Of a DNA stretch of 37,121 bases, positions 1-7,816 are shown in pieces. The notes below the pieces were generated by a model that was given only the letters and a program-made list of their open reading frames with translations, was not told the origin of the DNA and made no database searches. Source of the stretch: Fidelibacterota bacterium (lineage in GTDB: Bacteria > Fidelibacterota > Fidelibacteria > Fidelibacterales > Fidelibacteraceae); contig JAUVLI010000003.1 of assembly GCA_030600775.1 (NCBI GenBank), positions 1-37,121 on the forward strand. Reading direction: 5' to 3'. The stretch's first letter is position 1. Each line of letters starts with the position of its first letter. The position numbers were made by a program, and so were the translations under genes.

Positions 1-130
1 GATAATCTGCAATCAGGTGAAAATTGTTATACTCTTTTTGCAAATTAACCCAACTTTCTAATGCTCCAGCATGGTGTCCAATGTGTAATTTTCCGGTCGG
101 CCGCATTCCCGATAATATTCGTTTTGTCAT
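1..130 (-). CDS. trpS: Tryptophanyl-tRNA synthetase, N-terminal fragment (runs off left edge)
   Basis: This is the first 43 codons of a class I aminoacyl-tRNA synthetase that charges tRNA-Trp in the cytoplasm. The reading begins [20 protein letters not shown], which holds the SGxRPTGxLHIGH signature of bacterial TrpS, including the HIGH ATP-binding motif, and continues with a [10 protein letters not shown] stretch typical of the family. The ATG at 130 follows an AGGAAA ribosome site. The KMSKS loop and the C-terminal domain lie outside the window. It sits 49 bp downstream of the NlpC/P60 gene on the same strand and may be co-transcribed with it. TyrS is less likely because the SGxRPTG opening is characteristic of TrpS. 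Confidence 0.93.
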   Translation of the reverse strand, partial: MTKRILSGMRPTGKLHIGHHAGALESWVNLQKEYNNFHLIADY

Positions 131-179
131 TATTCCATTTCCTTTTTTAATATTTATTGTTGTCCATTATGAATACATT

Positions 180-974
180 TTATAATAAATTTTCTATTGA
201 ATAAATTCCTTCTAACATATTCAATAATTTTTCTGAAAAGTCATTATCTTTTTCATTTAAAGAATTAATTTTCATCTCACTTGAAGAATGGATAAAACGA
301 GGCGTCTCTAACGAAAATGCAACATGAACAATATTATTATTTTCGTTTTTGAAGAATAGTAAATCGCCGGGTTTTGCTTCATTTAATTTTACAGGATCGT
401 TTTTCACAATTTTTATTTGTTGACTTGCATCTCGTGGTACTGAAATGTTGAGAATAGAAAAAATCGTTTGAACTAATCCTGAACAATCAATTCCATATTC
501 GGTTTTTCCACCCCATTGATAAGATGTTCCCAAAATACTTTTAGCAATATTAATAATATTTTTACGAATATCGTTTTTTGCAATTGGTTTTTGAGTTAAA
601 TAAGCGATACTTTTATCTGGTAAATAAATTTTAAACAGATCACTGTTTTTTTCAATAATCGGAAATCTAACACTTAATGCGGCATTTGAAATTTTGTTTA
701 TTAATTTTTCATCTGAATATATAGAAGTAAATGGCTGATGAATTGTTAAATATCCCATAGTTTCCAATTGTTTCAATAATTCTTTGTTAGCATCAATTAA
801 AAAGAAATTCTGTGTCCAACCGACATAATCATCCGGTAATTTCAACTTTATCCAATCATCTTTTTTATCTAAAACTTCAACAATTTCCCACATTATTCCT
901 TGAGTTACAACTTGAGATTGGAAAGATGGTTTATCGTAAATATTTGCAAATGTTGTTTTAATTATTTTTTTCAA
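180..974 (-). CDS. NlpC/P60 family cysteine hydrolase with SH3-like N-terminal domains
   Basis: A probable gamma-D-glutamyl-diamino acid endopeptidase acting on peptidoglycan peptides. The C-terminal NlpC/P60 domain shows the catalytic cysteine in YGIDCSGLVQ (C164 in the 264-residue form), the histidine in IVHVAF (H217) and a third polar residue in FIHSS (H229). The first ~135 residues look like two SH3b-type beta domains (VVTQGIMWEIVEVL...WIKLKLPDDYVGW). No signal peptide or membrane segment is visible, so it resembles cytoplasmic YkfC-type murein-peptide recycling enzymes more than secreted wall lytic enzymes. Start choice: the frame is open to a TTG at 1016, and an ATG lies at 986, but a strong GGAGG sits 5 nt before a TTG at 974, so I prefer 974. 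Exact substrate is not determinable. Confidence 0.85.
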   Translation of the reverse strand: MKKIIKTTFANIYDKPSFQSQVVTQGIMWEIVEVLDKKDDWIKLKLPDDYVGWTQNFFLIDANKELLKQLETMGYLTIHQPFTSIYSDEKLINKISNAALSVRFPIIEKNSDLFKIYLPDKSIAYLTQKPIAKNDIRKNIINIAKSILGTSYQWGGKTEYGIDCSGLVQTIFSILNISVPRDASQQIKIVKNDPVKLNEAKPGDLLFFKNENNNIVHVAFSLETPRFIHSSSEMKINSLNEKDNDFSEKLLNMLEGIYSIENLL

Positions 975-1125
975 TGCTTCCTCCATTAGAATATTTTCGT
1001 CTGAATTTATTTTCAATAATAACTTAATAATTTATAAAATATTTTCATTAATTAATATGATTATATAATAAAATTTATTAATTTATTGTTGTTTAATTAA
1101 TGAAATTGTAAGAACAGGAGGGAAA

Positions 1126-2022
1126 ATGTTAATACAGATGATTTTTAATCCGAATTCCGGATATGGTAGAGGTGGAAAAAAATATCCGGAGATTTTAGAA
1201 AAATTAAAAAAAGCCGGACATACGGTAATTCCTCACAGAACTTTATATCGTTTTCATGCATCGGAAATCATTCAACAATTGAATTTATATGAAACGGATG
1301 CGATTCTTTCAGTCGGTGGAGATGGAACAGAATATGAAGTTCTTAACGGAGTTATGAACAATCCAGGAAAGAAAATGCCTCCGATTGGAATTATACCGGT
1401 TGGAACAGGAAATTCATTTGCAAGAGACCTTAATATGTATTCAATGGATGATGGAATTAAGGCCGTATTACAGAGGAAAACAAAACTTGTTGATATTGTA
1501 TCTTTTATAACTAATAATCAAAAGTTTTTTTTTGTTAATAATATGGGATTTGGATTTGTTGCAGATGTTAGTAAAAATGCCGAACCGATAAAGAAAATTG
1601 GACATGCAGCTTATGGAGTAACAGTTGTTACGGAAACTTTAAAAATGAATACTCATAAATTAACTTTAAATATAGATGGAAAGATTTACAAATATGATGA
1701 GGCATTGTTCTGTTACTTTTGTAATTCTATTAGTGTAGCCGGTACTATGTTGATCAGTCCGAATTCTGTAATGGATGATGGCGTTATAGAGATAGTGGTA
1801 TTGGATAAGATTTCCAGAATAGGATTATTAAAGACATTCCCGAAGATATTTAAAGGGACACATATTGGTATTCCAGAAATTACAATTTATCAAGGTAAGC
1901 ATATTACAGCGGAAACCGAGCCGGAAAAATTTTGCAATCCGGAAGGTGAAATTTTTGGTGTTACACCATTAGAATTGGAAATATTACCAAAGACCGCGAG
2001 TTTTTTTTATTTAGAAAAATAG
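1126..2022 (+). CDS. Diacylglycerol kinase family lipid kinase (YegS/DagK-like)
   Basis: A 298-residue cytoplasmic or membrane-associated lipid kinase of the DAGK-catalytic superfamily, which phosphorylates diacylglycerol or a related lipid with ATP. It has the nucleotide-binding opening IFNPNSGYGRGGK, the hallmark GGDGT loop at residues 64-68 and the following PVGTGNSFARDL at about 91-102, with a C-terminal beta-rich domain as in YegS/DgkB. Length matches the family (about 290-310). The ATG at 1126 is preceded by a good AGGAGG site. It is monocistronic by position: divergent from the NlpC gene and ended by a clear hairpin terminator. Lipid specificity cannot be read from the sequence; sphingosine-kinase-like activity is possible. 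Confidence 0.9.
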   Translation: MLIQMIFNPNSGYGRGGKKYPEILEKLKKAGHTVIPHRTLYRFHASEIIQQLNLYETDAILSVGGDGTEYEVLNGVMNNPGKKMPPIGIIPVGTGNSFARDLNMYSMDDGIKAVLQRKTKLVDIVSFITNNQKFFFVNNMGFGFVADVSKNAEPIKKIGHAAYGVTVVTETLKMNTHKLTLNIDGKIYKYDEALFCYFCNSISVAGTMLISPNSVMDDGVIEIVVLDKISRIGLLKTFPKIFKGTHIGIPEITIYQGKHITAETEPEKFCNPEGEIFGVTPLELEILPKTASFFYLEK

Positions 2023-2053
2023 ATATTTTAAAAGAAAATAATAATATGATTAA

Positions 2054-2088
2054 AAAACTTCCGAAAAATATAATCTTTCGGAAGTTTT
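2054..2088. terminator. Bidirectional hairpin terminator between convergent genes
   Basis: A perfect 13-bp inverted repeat (AAAACTTCCGAAA at 2054-2066 against TTTCGGAAGTTTT at 2076-2088) encloses a 9-nt loop. A-rich and T-rich ends give a U tract in both directions. It lies between the convergent lipid kinase gene and spmB-like gene and can end both transcripts. Confidence 0.85.
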
Positions 2089-2139
2089 AAATTTTATGTT
2101 ATAATTCTACCGATTTTTACATAACTATTTTTTTATAAA

Positions 2140-2676
2140 TTAATCAAAAATAATATGACAAATTATAACAGAAGATATTATTCCGGCAAGATCGGCCGTT
2201 AATGCCGCTGGAAGTGCATGTCTTGTTTTTCTGACAGAGATTGATCCGAAATATACTGCGAGAATGTAAAATGTCGTTTCTGTAGAACCCATCATCACCG
2301 AAGCCATTCTACCTATCATAGAATCAGGTCCGTAAGTAGTAACTAAATTTGAAACGATTCCCAAAGCTCCACTACCGGATAGAGGACGCATAAAAGCCAG
2401 TGGTAACAATTCACCGGGCATTCCAATAAAATTAGTAATTGGTGCTAATATCCAAGCTAAAAAATCCATTGCACCTGAACTGCGGAATACACTGATTGCA
2501 AGAAAAATTGCTACTAAAAATGGAATAATTTTGATTGCGACTTCAAATCCTTCTTTGGCGCCTTCTGTAAATACTTCATATACTTTGACTTTTTTAAAAT
2601 ATCCATAAATAGGAATAAAAAGTAAGATCAAAGGAATTGCTAAAACTGAAATGCCATTTATAATATTTTGAAACAT
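2140..2676 (-). CDS. spmB: Spore maturation protein B-like membrane protein (nucleoside-recognition/Gate domain)
   Basis: A 178-residue polytopic inner-membrane protein of the SpmB family. It shows the family pattern FxGAxEGxxxxxxIIPFLVA (here EGAKEGFEVAIKIIPFLVA), a PLAFMRPLSGSGALG segment and GSTETTFYILAVYFG, the conserved stretch of the Gate/nucleoside-recognition domain. The ATG lies 2 nt after the spmA stop and uses a GAGGAG site inside the end of spmA, so the two are translationally coupled. The family is named from Bacillus sporulation but is common in non-spore-formers, where its role is unknown; a small-molecule transport role is inferred from the domain. Confidence 0.88.
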   Translation of the reverse strand: MFQNIINGISVLAIPLILLFIPIYGYFKKVKVYEVFTEGAKEGFEVAIKIIPFLVAIFLAISVFRSSGAMDFLAWILAPITNFIGMPGELLPLAFMRPLSGSGALGIVSNLVTTYGPDSMIGRMASVMMGSTETTFYILAVYFGSISVRKTRHALPAALTADLAGIISSVIICHIIFD

Positions 2677-2678
2677 AA

Positions 2679-3356
2679 TTAATTCTCCTCTATTGTATCA
2701 ACTGTTCCATCAACTTCAGGAAGTTGATATCTCGGTAATTTTTGTAATAATTTTGACATTATTATTGCGACAGTTGTTGAAATTCCTGTTGCAACGATCA
2801 CTGGTCCAATAACTTCTGTTGGATTAGTAGAGTTAGCAGCGGAACGAATTCCTACGATTGTTGCTGGAATTATTGTAACGCTAGAAGTACTCATTGCCAT
2901 ATATGTACACATTGCGTTAGTTGCTGTATCTTTTATTTTGTTCAGTTTTTGCAATTCACCAATTGCTTTTAATCCTAATGGAGTTGCAGCATTTCCAAGC
3001 CCCAACATACTTGCAGCTATTGCCATGATAATTGAACCCATTGCTGGATGATCTGGTGGAACTTCTGGAAAAAGCCACACCATAATTGGTTTCAATCCTT
3101 TTGCAATCACTTGTATTAATCCGGATTTCTCTGCAATTTTCATTATTCCTAACCAAAGTGCCATTATTCCAATTAATCCAAATGCAAGAGTAACTGCGTG
3201 TTTTGCTTCTCCAAAAACGGAATTTGTTATGTCCATCAATGGTGCCCAAGTTGGTTCCATTATCCAGCCAGCAGAGGTGTTCTCAATTCCTAAACAACTG
3301 AATCCTGCGACAATGATACCAACGGAGAGTAGAATCAGCCATACAATATTAATCAT
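2679..3356 (-). CDS. spmA: Spore maturation protein A-like membrane protein (nucleoside-recognition/Gate domain)
   Basis: A 225-residue membrane protein, partner of the downstream SpmB-like protein. Recognisable elements are the N-terminal hydrophobic segment after MINIVW, GLIGIMALWLGIMKIAEKSG, and the conserved NLLGLGNAATPLGLKA-type stretch (here SMLGLGNAATPLGLKAI), followed by an AMSTSSVTIIPATIVG segment. The frame is open for 42 more codons upstream to 3482, but that extension is not hydrophobic in a family-like way, and the ATG at 3356 has an excellent AAGGAG site, so it is taken as the start. With spmB it forms a two-gene operon read away from the TetR cluster. The substrate is unknown. 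Confidence 0.9.
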   Translation of the reverse strand: MINIVWLILLSVGIIVAGFSCLGIENTSAGWIMEPTWAPLMDITNSVFGEAKHAVTLAFGLIGIMALWLGIMKIAEKSGLIQVIAKGLKPIMVWLFPEVPPDHPAMGSIIMAIAASMLGLGNAATPLGLKAIGELQKLNKIKDTATNAMCTYMAMSTSSVTIIPATIVGIRSAANSTNPTEVIGPVIVATGISTTVAIIMSKLLQKLPRYQLPEVDGTVDTIEEN

Positions 3357-3408
3357 TTTAATCTCCTTATTTTTCAAATAAAAATTCCTTAATAAATTAC
3401 AATTTAAA

Positions 3409-3421
3409 TTGGTTTTACCAA
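3409..3421. promoter_or_regulatory. 13-bp palindrome upstream of spmA (possible operator)
   Basis: TTGGT-TTT-ACCAA is a perfect 5-bp-arm inverted repeat about 55 bp upstream of the spmA start. Read on the minus strand it overlaps a TTTG element placed 19 nt before TAATTTAT, a weak match to the Bacteroidota -33/-7 promoter. Short AT-rich palindromes occur by chance, so this is tentative. Confidence 0.25.
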
Positions 3422-3645
3422 AACAGAATTTGTAAAAAATGTTTAAGATTTTACGCATCTTGACTACACTCAGTATAAACAAAGACAGCGAAATTTTAAA
3501 TAATGCAAAGGACGTAAAAAAATATGTTGTAAATAATAAATTTATGAATTTTTAAATCTTCAACTTTGATCTCAATTTTAATTTGAGAAATTTGATAGAT
3601 TTATTGCAATTTTCCGATAAATCCATTTTAGAAAATTAAAAAATA

Positions 3646-3677
3646 TTTGCATTCTTATTTAAAATTTATTAACTTTG
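3646..3677 (+). promoter_or_regulatory. Bacteroidota-type promoter for the TetR-headed operon
   Basis: TTTG at 3646-3649 and TAACTTTG at 3670-3677 are separated by 20 nt. This matches the Bacteroidota housekeeping-sigma consensus TTTG-N19-21-TAnnTTTG at every fixed position. It is placed about 35 bp upstream of the TetR start codon, giving a short leader. Confidence 0.6.
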
Positions 3678-3693
3678 ACCGAACAGTCAGTCA
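3676..3693. promoter_or_regulatory. Probable TetR operator overlapping the promoter
   Basis: TGACCGA (3676-3682), a 4-nt spacer and TCAGTCA (3687-3693) form an inverted repeat matching at 6 of 7 positions. The TGACCG half-site type is common in operators of TetR/AcrR proteins. It begins inside the -7 element and ends about 17 nt before the start codon of the TetR gene, the right place for autorepression. Confidence 0.55.
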
Positions 3694-3710
3694 GATAAAG
3701 GGAGAATATT

Positions 3711-4388
3711 ATGACTCCATTAAAAAAAAGCGAATCGAAACGAAAACGGATACTAAATGCTGCAATGATAATCTTTGCCAAAGAAGGTATCAATAAAGGT
3801 ACAATTGCTTCCATAGCCCAAGAAGCTGAAGTTGGTAAAGGAACAATTTATGAATATTTTAAAAGCAAAGAAGAAATTTTTGAAGAGATGTTGAACGAAT
3901 TTTTTCAGAATATGCTTTTAGATTGGCAGGGATTAAATGATCTTGAGATTCCAACTATCAAAAAATTGGAAAAAATATTTGAATATACTTTTGAATATCT
4001 ATCATTAATTGATGAGCAAAACTTTCATCAATTAATAATTATTATTGAAATAATGCTTTATGCAATGAGAAAAGATCTGTCGAAGTCAACACAAATAGAT
4101 TTAGGAAAAATATTGCGAAAACTTTATAAAATTATTGAACCAATTATAGGAGATGGTATAAAAGAGGGAGTATTAAAAGAAATTGATAAAGAATATTTCA
4201 CTTTTATTTTGTTCAGTTCATTGGATGGTATTGCCTTACATTATTATTTTCAAAGAAATTATATTGATGTGGATAAATTGAAAGCATATTCAATGGAAAT
4301 ATTTTTAAATGGAATATTAAAAAATAAAAGATCAACCAACAAATCAAAAACAACGGGATTTTGGGGAGTTGGTAGTTTACCGAAATAG
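3711..4388 (+). CDS. TetR/AcrR family transcriptional regulator
   Basis: A 225-residue DNA-binding repressor. The N-terminal TetR helix-turn-helix spans about residues 10-57: KRILNAAMIIFAKEGINKGT, then IAQEAEVGKGTIYEYFKSKE, with the typical GTIYEYFxSKEEIF ending. The remainder is a helical ligand-binding and dimerisation domain of ordinary length. It has an ATG after a GGGAG site. It heads the + strand run LolA-like, PLD, barrel and MMPL, with a 29-bp gap to the next gene, so it probably represses that operon and itself through the inverted repeat at 3676-3693. Regulators at this position in HAE3/MMPL clusters commonly sense lipids or hydrophobic compounds; the ligand here is unknown. Confidence 0.92.
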   Translation: MTPLKKSESKRKRILNAAMIIFAKEGINKGTIASIAQEAEVGKGTIYEYFKSKEEIFEEMLNEFFQNMLLDWQGLNDLEIPTIKKLEKIFEYTFEYLSLIDEQNFHQLIIIIEIMLYAMRKDLSKSTQIDLGKILRKLYKIIEPIIGDGIKEGVLKEIDKEYFTFILFSSLDGIALHYYFQRNYIDVDKLKAYSMEIFLNGILKNKRSTNKSKTTGFWGVGSLPK

Positions 4389-4417
4389 TGAATTAATAAA
4401 TAAAAATTGGAGGAAAT

Positions 4418-5158
4418 ATGAAACGGATATTATTTACATTACTTATTTTTTGTAGTGCAATATTTGCCGAACAACCTAATGGAAGTAATTTATTAAACAA
4501 AATGATTAAATTAATGAATCAGAAAAACGTTAAAGCGGTAATGATACAAACAATTCAAACTTCATCAGGAGATAAACGAACTTTTGAATATGATTCTTAT
4601 ATGGGAATGAGTGGTAAAAATTCTTTAATGAGATATAGAAAACCATCACGAGTAAAGGGAAATTCAATATTAATGACAGATCATTCGGATAATATTTGGA
4701 TGTATAATCAACGAACTCGCAGAGTAAGAAAATTAGCTACCCATGCAAAAAAACAAAAATTTGAGGGTTCGGATTTTACTTATGAAGATATGGGATCTGG
4801 TGACAGTTGGAAAAATGATTTTACGCCGAAATATTTAGAAAAAACAAAAGTTGAAAATGAACAATGTTATAAAATCGAATTAAGTAAAAAAAATAAAGAC
4901 ATTTCTTACAGTAAATTAATTTGTTATTTACGAGTCAAAGATTTTTTTCCAATTCAAATTGATTATTATGGTAAAGATGGTGAATTATTAAAAACATTAT
5001 ATATGAAAAATATTGAAAAAGTAGAAAAAATTCTTACTCCGATGAAAATGATAATGAAAAACCATCAAGATAATACACAAACTGTAATGGAATATAAATC
5101 AATAACTTATGATGTAGAATTCAATAAAAGATTTTTTACTGAAAATAATTTAAAATAA
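4418..5158 (+). CDS. Outer membrane lipoprotein-sorting (LolA-like) periplasmic protein
   Basis: A 246-residue exported protein with a signal peptide (MKRILFTLLIFCSAIFA, cleavage expected near residue 17). The mature part fits the LolA-like family usually called outer membrane lipoprotein-sorting protein: KRTFEYDSYMGMSGKNSLMR, then RKPSRVKGNSILM, then NIWMYNQRTRRVRKL and a GSDFTYEDMGSGDSWKNDF block. Such proteins have a half-barrel fold that binds acyl chains and are repeatedly encoded beside MMPL/HAE3 transporters. It has an ATG with a GGAGG site. It probably carries a lipid or lipoprotein through the periplasm for the transporter encoded at 7817. It is not the canonical LolA. Confidence 0.85.
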   Translation: MKRILFTLLIFCSAIFAEQPNGSNLLNKMIKLMNQKNVKAVMIQTIQTSSGDKRTFEYDSYMGMSGKNSLMRYRKPSRVKGNSILMTDHSDNIWMYNQRTRRVRKLATHAKKQKFEGSDFTYEDMGSGDSWKNDFTPKYLEKTKVENEQCYKIELSKKNKDISYSKLICYLRVKDFFPIQIDYYGKDGELLKTLYMKNIEKVEKILTPMKMIMKNHQDNTQTVMEYKSITYDVEFNKRFFTENNLK

Positions 5159-5202
5159 TTTGATTGTTATAAATTAAAGTAATAAAACCAAAGGAATCTC
5201 AA

Positions 5203-6429
5203 ATGAAATCATTTAAAATAACAATATGGATTATCATTTTAATCAAAGTCGTATTTTTTAATGAATTTGCTTTTTCAAAATCAACATATCAATTAGTGGA
5301 AAGCGTCCCAATTGAAACAGACCTTGGTTTAGATGAAACAGAACGAACTTTTGATGTCTGGTTTGAGATGATAAAAAATGCTGAACATTCCATTGAAATT
5401 GAATGTTTTTATGTGTCGGATAAAATTAATGAATCATTAGAAAAAATTTTAACGGAAATTAAAAATTCAGCAAATCGAGGAGTGAAAGTTCGCTTCCTTG
5501 TTGATGCAAAAATGAAAAATACTTATCCGCAACCACTTGACGATTTAAATAAATTAAAAAATATTGAAGTAAAGGCAATTGATTATTTTAACAAAATTGG
5601 CGGAGTTGTACATACAAAATATATACTTGTTGATCGAAAAATATTATTTATTGGCAGTCAAAATTTTGATTGGCGTGCATTAAAACATATTCACGAAGTT
5701 GGTTTCAAAATTAGAAGTGAAAAACTTGCACGGATGTTCGGACTAATTTTTGATTTAGATTGGGAAATTGCATCAAATGATAAAACAGATTCAATAGAAA
5801 AATATTTTAAAAAAAACACTATTCAAATGATTAATTCAAAAAATCCAATCATTTTAGAATCTGGAACTAAAAAACAAATAGAATTATATCCGAGTTTTAG
5901 TCCGAAAAATTTAATTTATTCTGGAATGGATTGGGACGAAGATGAAATTATAAAATTAATTGATCAAGCGGAATCTGAAATATTAATTCAATTGCTTTCT
6001 TATTCGGTTAAGGATAAAAATGGCTTTTATTCCAAATTAGATAATGCTATTCGTTCCGCTTCTATGCGAGGTGTAAATGTGAATATAATTTTATCTGATT
6101 GGAGTACCGGAAAATCAAAATTGCCTTATATTAAAAGTTTAGCAGTAATTCCAAATATTAAAATTCATTTTAGTACAATTCCGGAATGGAGTGGTGGTTT
6201 AATACCTTTTTCTCGTGTTGAACATTGCAAATTCTTAATAGTAGATAAAAAATCCGGTTGGCTTGGAACTTCTAATTGGGCGAAAAATTATTTTTACACG
6301 AGTAGAAATATGGGAATTGTTTTCAAAAGTAATTTCGTGGCTGAAATTATTCATAAGATATTTTATAAAAGTTGGAATAGTAAATATACTTATTTGGTTG
6401 ATATTAATAAAAATTATGAAAAGAGGTAA
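5203..6429 (+). CDS. Exported phospholipase D superfamily protein, PLD3/PLD4-like, two HKD motifs
   Basis: A 408-residue protein with an N-terminal signal or anchor segment (residues 5-25) and two complete HxKx4D motifs: H137-K139-D144, followed by GSQNFDWRALKHIHEVG, and H341-K343-D348, followed by GTSNWAKNYFYTSRNMG. The context of both motifs matches the PLD3/PLD4/poxvirus K4 branch (GSANMDWRSLTQVKELG and GTSNWSGNYF in the animal proteins, from memory), as does IPFSRVEHCKF before the second motif. It is therefore closer to that branch than to cardiolipin synthases. Known members are 5' exonucleases of single-stranded nucleic acid and phospholipid transphosphatidylases. Position between a LolA-like gene and a barrel/MMPL pair favours a phospholipid substrate in the periplasm. 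The next start lies 1 nt after its stop. Confidence 0.88.
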   Translation: MKSFKITIWIIILIKVVFFNEFAFSKSTYQLVESVPIETDLGLDETERTFDVWFEMIKNAEHSIEIECFYVSDKINESLEKILTEIKNSANRGVKVRFLVDAKMKNTYPQPLDDLNKLKNIEVKAIDYFNKIGGVVHTKYILVDRKILFIGSQNFDWRALKHIHEVGFKIRSEKLARMFGLIFDLDWEIASNDKTDSIEKYFKKNTIQMINSKNPIILESGTKKQIELYPSFSPKNLIYSGMDWDEDEIIKLIDQAESEILIQLLSYSVKDKNGFYSKLDNAIRSASMRGVNVNIILSDWSTGKSKLPYIKSLAVIPNIKIHFSTIPEWSGGLIPFSRVEHCKFLIVDKKSGWLGTSNWAKNYFYTSRNMGIVFKSNFVAEIIHKIFYKSWNSKYTYLVDINKNYEKR

Positions 6430-6430
6430 A

Positions 6431-7675
6431 ATGAAATTTAAAAATAAATATATTAAGATAATTTTTCTAACAATATGTATATTTGGTTCAAAAATTTTTG
6501 CAAGTGTAGATATGTTCGGTTATTTTGAATCGGAAGGCGATTATATAATGTTTGAAAACGATGATTATTATTTTGGATATAATAAAATTCGTTTAGATTT
6601 GTTAGGAATTCCGGGCGATAAAGTTGAAGTTGGAGCTAATATTGTCTATAAAAGTTTCAATGGCAAAACGACTTGGAATTTAATGAATTTTATACCGGAA
6701 AAATATAGACCAATAAACCCTCTTTCAAGTTCAACATCTGATAGAATGGCATATTTGCCGATAGAAATGTCAGACACTTTATTATTGGATAATGTCTATT
6801 TACAATTAGAGATGAAAAGATTTAGAATGATATTAGGTCGTCAACAAATTTCATCTGGAGTTGGATATGCATGGAATCCAACGGATATTTTTAATAAAAA
6901 GGATATGATGGATCCGACTTATGAACAGACGGGAGTTGATGCGATTACTATAGAAATTCCAATTGGACTTGGTGGAAATTTTACAGGAATTTTGCAACCG
7001 AAAGACAATTGGAATAATTCAACTAAATATTTAAAATATAAACAGAATATTGGGCAATTTGATATTTCATTAAGTTATGGGCAAAAAAGAAAGGTATTTA
7101 ATTGTTTTAATTATTTCGATTTTACAAATATAGAATATAATTTTATTCAAGATATGTCTGGAGTCAATATTGTTGGTGAGTTTTTTGGAATTGGGTTTTG
7201 GTCAGAACTTGGGATATATAACAATAATTTGAAAGATTCAATTAATTTTTTTAGTACATGTCCAAGTTATTTTTATGAAGATAAAAATTTTAATGAGTTC
7301 GTAATAGGATTAGATTACACTTTTGAAAATTCATTATATGTAATGGGCGAATTTTTTCATACAGATTTTGGTGTCGCAATTGATCAACTTGATTTTACTT
7401 ATTATTTAAATTATTTTCAATCGAATGTTCACGGATTGAGTCAAAATTATTTATTTACAAATGTAATGTATCCAATAAATGGTTTGATTACAATTGGTAT
7501 GTTTAATATTGCAAATTTAGATGATAAAAGTGTAGTTTTCAATCCGCAAATAAAATATTTATTAGGTAATAATTTAGAAATTGCTTTTATTGGAAGTATC
7601 TTTTATGGTGATGAAGATTCGGAATTTGGAACACAGAATTATAATTTTCGATTGAGATTAAAGGCATATTTTTAA
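6431..7675 (+). CDS. Outer-membrane beta-barrel protein (porin-like) of the MMPL operon
   Basis: A 414-residue exported protein with a signal peptide (residues 1-24, ending KIFAS) and a C-terminal phenylalanine (LRLKAYF), as expected of an outer-membrane barrel. Alternating aromatic and polar strands run throughout. The stretch LLLDNVYLQLEMKRFRMILG, then RQQISSGVGYAWNPTDIFN and DPTYEQTGVDAITIE is the typical GRQxxxWGxxxxxNPTD...GVDA signature of porin-like barrels found beside MMPL transporters (DUF1302-like or alginate-export-like). The frame is open upstream to 6263 inside the PLD gene, but the ATG at 6431 follows an AAGAGG site and gives a proper signal peptide, so it is the start. It probably forms the outer-membrane part of the system. 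Confidence 0.8.
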   Translation: MKFKNKYIKIIFLTICIFGSKIFASVDMFGYFESEGDYIMFENDDYYFGYNKIRLDLLGIPGDKVEVGANIVYKSFNGKTTWNLMNFIPEKYRPINPLSSSTSDRMAYLPIEMSDTLLLDNVYLQLEMKRFRMILGRQQISSGVGYAWNPTDIFNKKDMMDPTYEQTGVDAITIEIPIGLGGNFTGILQPKDNWNNSTKYLKYKQNIGQFDISLSYGQKRKVFNCFNYFDFTNIEYNFIQDMSGVNIVGEFFGIGFWSELGIYNNNLKDSINFFSTCPSYFYEDKNFNEFVIGLDYTFENSLYVMGEFFHTDFGVAIDQLDFTYYLNYFQSNVHGLSQNYLFTNVMYPINGLITIGMFNIANLDDKSVVFNPQIKYLLGNNLEIAFIGSIFYGDEDSEFGTQNYNFRLRLKAYF

Positions 7676-7816
7676 TTGGAAATTAGAAATTGGAAATTAA
7701 GAAATTATGAAATTCAAAAGTTCAAAAATTAAGAAATTGGGAAGCCGAAAGCAGAAAGCAGAAAGTAGAAAGAAGGAATTGGAAATTGGAAATTAGGAAA
7801 ATAAAAGGATAAGGAA
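7676..7816 (+). repeat. Purine-rich intergenic region of degenerate GGAAATT/GAAAGCA repeats
   Basis: 141 bp between the barrel gene and the MMPL gene, made almost entirely of imperfect repeats of TTGGAAATTA at both ends and of GAAAGCA/GAAAGTA in the middle (about 7746-7775). The + strand is nearly all purine from 7738 to 7816. A related piece (TTAGAAATTAGAAAT) occurs at about 10759-10774, upstream of the DUF6132-like gene. The units are irregular, so this is neither CRISPR nor a clean microsatellite. There is no coding potential on the + strand. Confidence 0.65.

Larger units (their letters stand above)
3357..3710. other. Divergent intergenic region between spmA and the TetR gene
   Basis: 354 bp without a convincing gene. 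It contains the spmA ribosome site at the left end, a 13-bp palindrome (3409-3421), an AT-rich middle (about 3490-3640) in which I see no structured RNA or ORF, and at the right end a promoter with an overlapping inverted repeat for the TetR-headed operon. Confidence 0.7.

Noticed and set aside
3357-3482. 42-residue N-terminal extension of SpmA
   Set aside because: The extension is basic and not family-like, and the ATG at 3356 has an excellent AAGGAG site.
6263-6430. N-terminal extension of the barrel protein into the PLD gene
   Set aside because: The extension overlaps conserved PLD codons, including the second HKD region; the ATG at 6431 has a ribosome site and a signal peptide directly after it.
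7676-7816. Possible CRISPR or microsatellite array
   Set aside because: The repeat units are short and irregular with no constant spacer length; no cas genes are present.
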